64,000 nucleotides of DNA from Acanthamoeba lenticulata (lineage: Eukaryota > Discosea > Longamoebia > Acanthamoebidae), in assembly GCA_002179805.1 (NCBI GenBank), contig NAVB01000146.1:42174-106173 (forward strand), written 5' to 3'. Below are positions 1 to 8,864 of this stretch, in pieces. The notes below the pieces were generated by a model. The model did no database searches. It worked only from the letters and a program-made list of their open reading frames with translations, and was not told the DNA's origin. Each line of letters begins with the position of its first letter. Position 1 is the first letter of the stretch. A program made the translations under genes and the position numbers.

Positions 1-3000
1 GCTTACTCCACCCTCCTCTTCGCCGTTCTCGTCCTCGTCTTCTTCCTCACCCTCGGCATCGCCCAAGTCGTCGTTGGCGCCTGCCCAGGCCTCGTCGTCA
101 CTGACGTGGGGGGGGGGAGAGGCGAGAGTCAGGTCAGACATGAGCACGAGGACGAGCGAGGGCGTTCTGGGCCTAGACAAACGCACCTGTCGAGTGTGTA
201 GACTTGATCCGGGGCCATGCGGCCCACCGTCGCGTCGGCCCACCGGACGAGCAGCGCGCCGTCGCCCGAGAACCCCACGAGTTCGCCCACCCACTGGCCC
301 TTCTCCGTGCGCGCCGCCTCATCGGCGTCGCCTGTGGGCAGGCGGAGGACGAGGTCGCCCAGCCTATACTTGTAGTCCGGGTGGATCATGATCTGGTAGA
401 AGGAGACCTCTTCGCCTGCCTCAGTCTCAGGCTCGGATTCGACGGCTTCCTCCTCGCCCTTTTCGTCCTTGACGGCGGACTGCTGCGCAGCGACGGCCGA
501 CGGGTCCTTGAGCCACCGCACGACACACGTGCGTGCGACCGAGTCGACCTTCTGGACAATGCCCAGCCTGCTTCGGGCTGCGTTTGCCGGCGCTGGCGCC
601 GAGTCCGAACTTTCACCAACCGGCTCCTCTCCAGAGGCCGCCTGGGGCTGGTCCTCGACACTGCTGCTGCCGCCGAGGAAAAGGCGTGACATGAGCCTGG
701 CCAGGCTGGTGGTCTTGCCCGTGACGTCATCACGGTCGTCCCGGCCAGCCTGGTCAGCAGCGGCCTGCTGGACCTCCACAACCTCTTGGACGTAGTCCTG
801 CGGCCAGAAATCGGCGTCGAGCAGGTTGTGGAGCGGGATGAGCGAGACCGACGGGACGGCCTCTTCGCGTGTGGCGTCCTGCCACATGACCGCGACCTGC
901 GAGCGCGTGCGCATGATGATGCCGCACCGCGGTTCGTTACGCTTCTGCTCTCGTTGCTGCTGTTGCTGCTGCTTCTTCTCACGGAGCTTGTTCTTCTTGG
1001 CTAGATACTTGCTCTGTGGTGCCTTCTTGGCGCCACCGCCACGGCCACCGCCAGCACCGCCAGCACCACCCTGCTGGCCCGCCCCTGCGCTGGGGCCGCT
1101 GCCGGCAGAGGTTGGCTGCTGCTGAGGCGCTTGAGGCGCTGTTCATGTCGATACAAATGAGGCCATGCGTGAGGTCACAGATGAGGAGCAAGAAGCCGGA
1201 GCCGGACGTACGAGGATCGATCATCACGATGTCAAAGATCTGCCACTGGCAGTAGTGGTAGTGAGCCATCACAGTCAACTCGGAAGGCTGACACACGTGG
1301 TTGGGCGGGTTCATGCCCTCCTCGCCCGTGGCCTGCATAAATAACAGTATAATTTAGCTCATTGTAATTTCAAAATAGATTAAAAATGAGAAGCCCCCGC
1401 TGACGCCTATGGACAATCCGTACCATGAAGGCCGCGGCCATCCAGTCGACAGAGACCTCGACGGGCTCCACCTTGGTCACCACCTGTCCTCACAATCACA
1501 CCCGCAGCGCGGATCATCAGTGATGGGACGTGGATACACGACAGGCACGGCAAGGTCGTACGGCAGACTCCATATTACGGCGATAGGTGCCTGAAAGCCA
1601 CTTGGCGCCGCGCACGACATCCCGCCCGAGCTCCTCAACGAACAGCTCCATGGTCGGATAGTAGGCCACCAGGTCTTCTTCGCTAAACTCGTCGTCTTCC
1701 GCCTCCACCATCTCGCCAGTCTCTGTATGGGCCGGGGAAGGCGCCAATGCATGATGTGAGCCCTTGTTGAAACAAGCCTCTTTCGGGTACTTTGGCAGGT
1801 TGGAGGGGATGTGAAACGCACCAGAGCAGATACGGGGAGCACGCTCGATCACGCACATGCTGCCGTCGGGGAACCTGAGGTGGAGGTCCACGATGCACTG
1901 CAGCAGCCGGTCAGATGGTCTGCAGGTAAGTGCGGTTTTGTGCGAAGAGCACAAAGAAAGAGGTCTGTGGCGTACCTTGTAGACGGTGCCGAGCCAACCG
2001 TCCTTGACCACGTTGGCACTCGCCGTGAACGGGTGCACCGGCCTGACCAGCCTGGACGACACGTTCTGCAGCACTTCGCCGGACGAAAGCTTGATGTCCA
2101 GCCGCATGTCCACCTGCCGGGCGTTCACGTCGCCAATGAGTTGAGGGGGAAAAGGTTCACAGCAAGGGATCAACGTGAGAGCTCGTACATCGAGCACCGT
2201 GCCGCTTTGTCCGAAGGGATCGTTGGCCCGCGCGACAATGTCACCTGGAAGGAAGGCTCTGCCCAAGAATGTTGGCGTCAAGACCAGACATGTCGGCTCT
2301 GAGAGGTAGGAGCTTGAGGTACCGGTCGACGACCTGCAGGTCGTCGGGCTCCACAAACTCATCTGTGGGCTCCTCCCAGGGGTTCTTGGCAATCCAGGAG
2401 ACCTCTACCTTGGTGTCGAGGTCGTCGAGCATCATGTCAACGTCTTCGACGCCTTCGTCCTCGTCCTCGTCCCCTTCTTCGTCGTCTTCGTCGTCTTCGT
2501 CATCATCGTCATCATCGTCGTCTGTCAAAGCAATACAGTGAGCACTACCAGCTGATGAAGAAGAAAACGCGATCGAACCTTTGTTGTCTTCGTCATCTTC
2601 CTCCTCGACCTCTTCGCCCCCCTCTCCTTCGCCGTCTAGTCCCTCATCGCCTTCCTCATCAAACAACTCATCTTCGCTGTCGCTTTCCCACGGCACGTGC
2701 CCAACCAGCCCTATCTTCTTGGGGTTCTTCTTCAGGCACACAACATCTTCGCTGTATATCTACATCACACATCAAATCTGTTTAGAGTCTGTACCAGGGC
2801 CAGTAAAAGGTATGCCGTACATGCGGGTGCACTGGCAGTGAAGCCTTAGCCTCATCTTCGCTCTGCAATGCCTCTTGCACCGGTGATGCTTCCTGCACTG
2901 GTTCGGCTGGAGTGACGGCGAGTGGCCTACCATCAATCGGCGGCCTTCCACCTCTTCCTCCGCCCCCTCGCTTGCCACCTCTTCCCCTGTTGCTGCTCAT
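1..3000 (-). CDS. UBE2O-like E2/E3 hybrid ubiquitin-conjugating enzyme, 3' end cut by window
   Basis: The minus-strand gene begins at the ATG at 3000 (Gly/Arg-rich N terminus) and is still coding at base 1, so the C-terminal UBC catalytic domain is not seen. UBE2O proteins carry conserved regions CR1-CR3 before the UBC fold and ubiquitinate basic, orphan clients. Visible UBE2O-type signatures in order: EDVVCLKKNPKKIGLVG, a long Asp/Glu tract (about 2450-2530), VEVSWIAKNPWEEP, RAFLPGDIVARANDPFGQSG, VEVSVDWMAAAFMVRIVH, HYHYCQWQIFDIVMIDP, FWPQDYVQEV, GIVQKVDSVARTCVVRW and YRLGDLVLRLP. Several introns are clear; the last runs from about 196 down to 104, with donor GTGCGT and a C-rich acceptor. 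The family call rests on remembered UBE2O motif order. The next gene leftwards should contain the E2 cysteine domain as its continuation. Confidence 0.8.
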
Positions 3001-3435
3001 CGCCGTTCAACGTGCTTGCGATTTGGGGTTGTGCGCTGGCGATGTGCTGGTTCCTTTTCCTTTTTTCTTCCCTTTTTTTTTCACTAGTCCCCAAGCAAGA
3101 GTGAGCATTTTTCCTCCTGCTCCCACAGGTAGTGGGGACTGACTTCACTCATCACATGAGAACACACCAGCTCAACACGCCAGTGCTGGGTTTCACCTGT
3201 GGGTTCCAGGCTGCGTAGGATGTGTAGGTGATGGTAGAGCGCGTTACGGGTCTTCTGGGAACAGGCGCAGGCCCTCGGCACTGCCACTCTCATGCTTTGA
3301 TGCTGAAGAGGCCGTCCATAGGGCTTGCGCTGAGCATGGTAGGCCTCGTTGGCAGCGCTCGCACAGTTGGGCCATGTGAGGCTTGGCGAGGTCTTCCTCG
3401 TTATCGTCACTATCTTTCTGCGGCCAGACTGTCCT

Positions 3436-3723
3436 TTAGATCACCTCCTCCTCTGTGAAGGGAACGCCTGCTTTGGCAGGGTGTCGTGGCGAACTCCTCG
3501 AGGCCTTTGCTGGCGTGGCGACAGCAGGGCCAAGTCGGTGCTTGAAACCTGCTCCTCTGGCGCGGCTGGCGGGTAGGGTCAAGCCGCCGCCAGCAGTGGT
3601 GGCGAGGACGGCGGCGAAACGAAGGAAGGGCAGGAGGAGGACACAAAGGGCAAACAGGCCCAGAACGAAGAGGACGACGAAGACTCGGCTACGGCCAAGG
3701 AGCGCCAACATCCGCCAGCTCAT
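3436..3723 (-). CDS. Small single-pass membrane protein, unknown function
   Basis: The ORF starts at the ATG at 3723 and gives 95 residues if unspliced. It opens with MSWRMLALLGRSR and then a strong hydrophobic helix (roughly residues 13-38, rich in Val, Leu and Phe), followed by a basic, Ala/Pro-rich tail. This looks like a signal anchor or type II membrane segment. A possible second exon (3417 down to the TAA at 3244) would replace the last residues with an acidic, Cys-containing tail of about 57 residues; it starts KDSDDNEEDLAKPHMAQLCE and is in phase. The intron needed (3418-3444) would be only 27 bases, unusually short for this genome. No family is recognised. A 36-base direct repeat lies just upstream of the ATG. 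Confidence 0.4.
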   Translation of the reverse strand: MSWRMLALLGRSRVFVVLFVLGLFALCVLLLPFLRFAAVLATTAGGGLTLPASRARGAGFKHRLGPAVATPAKASRSSPRHPAKAGVPFTEEEVI

Positions 3724-3753
3724 CGCCCGTCTCCAGTGAACCCGTGAATAACT

Positions 3754-3789
3754 CGACCCCGTAATAAAGAATAAGGACACATGTGTATG
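3754..3789. repeat. Direct repeat copy 1 (36 bases)
   Basis: It begins CGACCCCGTA and ends CACATGTGTATG, and matches 6512-6547 at 35 of 36 positions (the only difference is A versus C at the tenth base). It contains ATAAAGAATAA and the 10-base palindrome ACACATGTGT. Both copies are in the same orientation, about 2.76 kb apart, and lie outside clear coding sequence. They may be dispersed-repeat ends, duplicated promoter elements of minus-strand genes, or insertion footprints. Confidence 0.85.
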
Positions 3790-4394
3790 TAGTACCTCGT
3801 CCTTCCTTCCAACCCATCTTCTTCTTCATCATCATCTGTTCAGCGACAGAGAGGCCACTCTAGGCGGGCGGGGGCGCTGGAGCGGGGCTGCTGTCGTAGA
3901 CGGGCGGCGAAACGTTGTTCGACGCGCGTGGCGCCTGACGCACCCTTGCCGCGGACCATTGCAGCAGGGCGACGCAGGGTAGTGGAAACCCACGAGGAAA
4001 GGACAACCTGCAGTGGATGTGGGTACAGGCTTCAGCATCGTGCTATGACACAGCATCCAGGTCATGATAAGGAAGGAGCTATTTGTTTGAGCTGCACATC
4101 ACGATCAGCCTGCCCGAGATCTTGATATGGTCAGTGTTCTTGGGTGGCGTTTTGATCTCCGCCGATCTTGCACAGGTTGCTTGATTGTGGACATTGCCTT
4201 TCCTTTTCTGTACATCACATGTTATCCTTAGTTGCACGTTGATGCAAGGCGCAGCTTAAGCTTCAGCTTATCGGCGATTGGCTGATAGGTTTTTTTGGAA
4301 AGTCAGTTTCTAGTTTAGGGAGTTGTTGTGGTTGACATTACAAATACTGGTTCTGCATCACCTCACAAAGATAGAAGGGCACTTCTGCTCTTGG
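3790..4394. other. Intergenic stretch, no supported gene
   Basis: This lies between the small membrane-protein gene (-) and the lipase relic (+). It is GC-rich up to about 4000, then progressively AT-richer. A 65-codon plus-strand frame with several cysteines (3928-4125) has no recognisable features. No tRNA-like clover leaf or further repeat was seen. Confidence 0.5.
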
Positions 4395-4402
4395 TTTATA
4401 AG
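4395..4402 (+). promoter_or_regulatory. TATA box of the lipase relic
   Basis: TTTATAAG lies about 105 bases upstream of the ATG at 4508 and is followed by a C/A-rich leader (CACCACCACCAG and similar). Position and leader fit a TATA-type promoter with a short 5' UTR. It marks 4508 as the intended start codon. Confidence 0.5.
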
Positions 4403-4507
4403 CGTAGCACTTGCTTGTTGAGCATACCTTTACCTCCCACCACCACCAGTACAAGCCTTTACTACTCCCTGCGACAACTCAACCACACCCATACCACAAC
4501 CAACACA

Positions 4508-5487
4508 ATGTCTACCTTCTTCTGATTGTTTTCCTGGATTTTATCCCTATCAACCATTTTGACTCCTGCTCCAGCACCCCTTGCAACTGCAACTGAAGCT
4601 ACCCCCCTTGAGACCTTGGTGGCTTCTGTTGCCTCCTTTGACAATGACAAAGAGGACATGCTTGTCCTTGACAGCTCAGACAAGCCTGCTACCACTTCTC
4701 AACTGACCAGCCCTGAGCTGGCCTCCTTCACCAAGGACAAAGTTCTTGAATATGCCCACCTGTCCTTGCTCACCTACAACCTTGCTGTGGCCCCCGAGTT
4801 CACAAGCGTCAACATTTTCCCCTTTGCTGGCCCTGCTTCAACTGGCTTTGTGAGGGTCAGCAACAAAATAATAAGGTTGAAGATGTGTTAAAGGGAACAT
4901 TACTTCATCCCATTTCAATTGCCAGCTCAGCAACCTTGAGATTACCTTTTCTGGCCACAGCCTGGGTGGTGCCCTGGCTACCCTTGCAGCTCTCAAGCTG
5001 ATCCACGTCGTGCAAGTTGAGTCCCAGGCCCAAGACCTGGAGCGCTTCACAAGGCAGATGGAGATGGTGACCTATGGGTCTCCTCATTCCCTGAGCTCTT
5101 TGGCTGCCAAGTTTTTCAACTCCAAGCTTGGCAGCCAGACCCTCTGCGTGGCCAAGAACAACACTGACATCATGACGATGGTGGCGCTGGGCTTCCTTGG
5201 CTTCAAGCACATCAGGATCAACCTGTGTGTGGTCAAGCCTGCTGGTTCATGGCAACATGTGATCTCTGGCTACATGGGTGGTCTCCTTGCCCTCCAGACC
5301 CACCAGTTCATTGCAAACCACTATGTGGGTGTGAGATGTGGCCTGTTTTGACTTCTCTCTTGTCCTCTTTATCTTCTCTCATAACTGACTCTCTCTCTCT
5401 CTCTCATCTCTTCTTCTTCATGTACAGCCACAACATAAACCTTATTTGGAAAACAAACTTGCGGCACATCTCTTTCTTTGGATGTGA
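4508..5487 (+). pseudogene. Class-3 (alpha/beta hydrolase) lipase relic
   Basis: Exons by frame continuity are 4508-4849, 4926-5330 and 5428-5487. Exon 2 carries ITFSGHSLGGALATLAALKL, the GxSxG nucleophile elbow of lipase_3 enzymes, followed by VTYGSPH as in that family. Exon 3 carries QHKPYLE, a plausible catalytic-His segment. Two defects argue for a relic. First, the ATG at 4508 is in frame with the lipase but is stopped after five codons by TGA at 4523-4525; reading on gives a typical hydrophobic signal peptide (LFSWILSLSTILTPAPAP). Second, the stretch that should sit between the N-terminal helix and GHSLGG, with the oxyanion RGT motif, is missing; exon 1 goes from ASTGF straight to LSNLEITF. 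Codon third positions are less GC-rich than in neighbouring genes. A functional truncated protein started at a downstream ATG (about 4658) cannot be excluded. Confidence 0.6.
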
Positions 5488-5651
5488 AGGTCAAGTGGTA
5501 GCGCACAGATGTGAGGTGAGCATAGCAGTTGTTGGGCGATGTCGCCTGAGGGCTCGTCTGGCTACATGAGACACTGGGGGACCACCACGCCCTCAACCTC
5601 TCTGCGTGTGAGATCGTTTCATGTGTGAGGAAAGTCAGTCCATGCCCTTCT

Positions 5652-6474
5652 TCACATGGAGGAAAATGGGAGGACAACGTACTGCCAGCCATCGTGAACA
5701 AATGTTGATGTTGAAGAGGAAGGCAATGGATTGGTAGGGCGGTGCAACGCAACGATGTCGTTTTGTTGCTTGTTCACCTCCCACAACGCAATGGGGCAGA
5801 GCTTCGGCCCTAGCAGTAGACCCGCGGCATGCAGCTCGCGTACGAGGTCTATGTAGACCACGAGTAGAAGTCGGTCATCGGCCGGCGCAAGCAGACTTGA
5901 GCAGCAGCGACTCGACAGCAGTCGTCGTGGGCGCCCCCACCGACCGCCCTGGTTGGCGGTCCTCTTAACCAGGGCGGTCGGTGGCGCGCGATCACGCCCA
6001 GGAAGCGCACGTCCCCAAGCGAGGGCGGCGCATGTGGAAGCGCCTCTACGATGTTCTCCGCCAATAATTGGTTCCATGGCAGCACTGGCGCCGCGGGCGT
6101 GGCGTCGTCGAGCTGGCCAGAGGCGTCCGAGAGTTGATGTGATATGCGCGACTCGGCAGCGAGCAGAGCCGTGGGCGGCCATCTTGATAGTCTCGTCGCC
6201 CGCCAGCTGAAAGTTTTGCTGCGCCAACACGATGCACTCGTGCACATCGACGTAGGTCACGACTCTCTGCGCCATGAGGCCCATCAAACCGCTCAAAGGA
6301 GCAGCCTCGCCAGCTGCAGACCGATGATGAGACAAAGGGAAGATAAACGTGTTGGGGTTTCGCCAAAGCCATGGGAGCACGGCGTGAGGCGGCCGGCGTG
6401 CCATGTGGCAGCCTGAAGCTAAGAGTGCCTGAGTCAGCAGATGGCTGCTCTCCCCGATCCGACCCACTACGCAC
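5652..6474 (-). pseudogene. Decayed minus-strand gene, frames broken
   Basis: Protein-like segments follow one another on the minus strand but in different frames, with no room for introns. First comes VVTYVDVHECIVLAQQNFQL (about 6290-6180). It then shifts within about 20 bases to ALLAAESRISHQLSDASGQL and SLGDVRFLGVIARH (about 6180-5990). Next is TTAVESLLLKSACAGR (about 5935-5885), and then LLLVVYIDLVRELHAAGLLL (about 5880-5820) with ALWEVNKQQNDIVALHR. A pyrimidine-rich tract ending in CAG near 6317 could be a genuine acceptor. At least two frameshifts are needed, and one coincides with the inverted repeat at 5937-5984. No family was recognised. Sequencing errors could mimic this pattern. Confidence 0.4.
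5937..5984. repeat. Perfect inverted repeat, 18-base arms, 12-base loop
   Basis: The left arm CCACCGACCGCCCTGGTT (5937-5954) is exactly the reverse complement of 5967-5984; the loop is 5955-5966. Flanking GCGCC/GGCGC extends the similarity imperfectly. It lies inside the decayed minus-strand gene where two protein-like frames fail to join. It could form a very stable hairpin in DNA or RNA. Confidence 0.9.
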
Positions 6475-6511
6475 TCCTGCCCCGCGTTGGCTTGCGATGG
6501 CAGAGAAGGCG

Positions 6512-6547
6512 CGACCCCGTCATAAAGAATAAGGACACATGTGTATG
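6512..6547. repeat. Direct repeat copy 2 (36 bases)
   Basis: This matches 3754-3789 with one difference, in the same orientation. It lies between the start of the decayed gene (-) and the 3' end of the ZIP transporter gene (-). Similarity stops abruptly on both sides. Confidence 0.85.
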
Positions 6548-6591
6548 ATAAGGAAATGGGGCCATTGTCTTTTGGGTGAAGTTTTTACTGT

Positions 6592-8281
6592 TTAGCCAGT
6601 GTAGTCAAAGAGGAGGAGGCTGCCGCCCATAACAGCCATCCCCACAAAGATGAAGGGCGTGACGATTGTGTCTGAGGTGTCATACTTGTGTGCTGTAGGT
6701 AACAGCTCCTTGAGCGTGATGAACACCATCATCCCAGCAATCATCCCAAACAAGACGCCGTACGCCACGGTGTTGAATCCTGGGCACCCAGCCACACACA
6801 TGCAAATCGTGTCAACCGCCATAGCACGAACAAGACGGCTATGGGAATGAGCGATAACGCTACCGTCATAGAATACAAGATAACACACGAGGGCGCCGAT
6901 GGGCTCAGAGATGCCAGAGATGAAGGCCCAAAAGAAGGCTTTGCTCTTGCTCCCCGTTGCGTAGTAAAGTGGCATGCTCACGCACACGCCCTCCTGCTCG
7001 ACAATGCGTGAGGTGATCACTCAAAAATCACTTCACAACTTCATCATAGAGTCAGCGGGCAGAGAGTCGTACGGGAATGTTGTGGATGGCAACGGCAAAG
7101 GTGACGGCGACGCCGAGCGAGGTAGCGGAAAGTGTGGCCACAAAGGCCGCCATTCCCTCAGGAAAGTTGTGCAGCCCGATTGCAAGAGCTGTCATCACGC
7201 CCATCTTCTTGAGACGTTCTTTTTCGTCTTTGGTGGCTCGTGTGTGCCCGTCTGCAGCGCCACAAATGCCAGTCAAGCCACGTCACCAGTGGAGAAAGGC
7301 GCTACCTTGATTGGATGAATGACCATGCTCGCCATCGAGCATGTCCTGGATGATGGACTGATCGGGGTCGTCCGTTGGCGGCTCAGGGGAAGAAGAGGAG
7401 GTGGAAGAAGAAGAAGAAGAAGAAGAGGATGATGAGGAGGTCGATCCCCACAACCAGACTCGCAGACGGCTCACGACCTTGTTGGTGCCCAGAGGGGCGG
7501 TGTGCTCGGATGAGTGATTGAGCAACTGCTCTGGTGGCGTATCAGTGGCCTGGCCTTCCTCTTGCTTGCGTGCGAGCAAGGTACTCTCCTCCTCTGCGAC
7601 AACAGCTGTGCCGTAGAAGGCATAGCTCTTCTTTCGTATGAGAGTCTTCGCAAACTTTTGTAGCGGGAACTCCTCCAGTTTGTGTACAAAGAGGTGAAGG
7701 AGCATGGTGCCTTTGAGGCCATCACAACCAATGAGAACAGGGTGAGCCCTTGGGCGTGGTTCTGGCAGAACGAGAGAAGGGCGATGGTAGGGGGAAGCAC
7801 CAATTACACCAAAGAAGAAGCATCCCACTGAGGCGAGTGCCGAGTGCTCTGTCGTGCAGGCCAAGTACTCTTGTGACTCCTTCATTATCTCCACGAAGGA
7901 CACGTAGAGCATCACCCCTACACCATAACCGTGTAAGTACTACCACACAAGGATTTGTGGTAGCTCACTGGTAGGGCAAAAGTGGAGATTTAATGCACCT
8001 GCAGCGAAGCTAAGGGCAGAGGCGAGGTATTTGGGCTTGGTGTGGCTGACGAAGATGGGCACCAGTGCGCCTAGCGTCGTGGCCAGACCGGCCAGCGTGG
8101 TGAGTCCAAAGGCGAGCAGCACCTGCCGACCTCTTTCCTCCTCGTTGTGGAAGCCACCATCGCACAATGTCATGAGCCCGGTTGCCTGTAGGGCCACGGT
8201 TCTCGCGTCGTCGTGTTGTTTGTCTGGCCCCGCGCTGGTGCCGACGTGTGTTGTGAGGTGGAGAAAAGGCCAGAAAATCAT
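6592..8281 (-). CDS. ZIP family (ZupT-like) divalent metal transporter
   Basis: This is a probable zinc/iron importer of plasma or organelle membrane. The start is the ATG at 8281 and the stop TAA at 6592-6594. Exons join in phase: the first ends at 7999 and the second starts at 7918. The N-terminal part has a TM helix [20 protein letters not shown], then [11 protein letters not shown] and [14 protein letters not shown] long cytosolic loop follows with a serine run and two His-containing patches (HSSEH, HGHSSNQ). The two ZIP hallmarks are [20 protein letters not shown] and AVAIHNIP joined across an intron to [14 protein letters not shown]; these supply the metal-binding HNxPEG residues in TM4 and TM5. 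The C terminus has two more helices ([33 protein letters not shown]). Size, roughly 400 residues, fits the family with an enlarged loop. Confidence 0.88.
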
Positions 8282-8864
8282 GGTGCATTTCCTGCGGAGT
8301 CCGAAGAGGAAAATGCAAATATAAACAGCGATTAACCACTACAACCAGCTGCGGTTGGCTCATCCCTTCGTATCGTCTTCCGCCAGCTGTCATTCGCCTT
8401 CCTGGTTGGTTTCTGCGTTTCTGCTGCCGAGCTGTCATCTGTGGAAGTGTTGTTGCGCCTGAGTGCCATGAGAGAAGACAGTTTTTTCCCGGTATCATAA
8501 ATGCAACGGGCAGATTCGTCGAGAGAGCGCGGATGCGCTTTGTGTGGCCGGATTTTTCGGGGCACCACGGAAGCCTGTGTGTACGTAGCGCTGGTGTGGG
8601 GAGAATAACCGAAAACTTCCAGCGCTCCACACAAGGCAACGGCACACGGCGTACGCCGCCAACTTCTTCCTCCTGCTCCCTAAACCCACGCTTATTGCTC
8701 TGCTACCCGCGCGCCAGCCAACAGCCATACGACACCATCGCCTACACGACGACGGACCTCCTGGAGAGCGCTTTGGCCCTTTTCTTTTCTACACAACACA
8801 CAAAAATAACATCCACTCATTCCTCTTAAAGGCATCGAGAGAAGACATTTCAACTACTTGGTCG
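8282..8864. promoter_or_regulatory. Divergent intergenic region, ZIP transporter (-) and inositol kinase (+)
   Basis: These 583 bases separate two start codons. A minus-strand frame (ATG at 8470, 45 codons) ends near a possible intron before the ZIP start but cannot be joined to it in phase, so it was taken as 5' leader. The plus-side leader is C/A-rich (ACACAACACACAAAAATAAC near 8790). No clear TATA box was seen. Confidence 0.45.

Noticed and set aside
3928..4125. 65-codon Cys-containing plus ORF
   Set aside because: Spacing of cysteines fits no zinc-finger pattern beyond a single CSGC, no promoter or splice context, and composition matches the non-coding surroundings.
4523..4525. TGA as selenocysteine in the lipase
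   Set aside because: It lies in a hydrophobic signal peptide, not a redox site, and no SECIS-like hairpin was noticed downstream; a plain nonsense codon is simpler.
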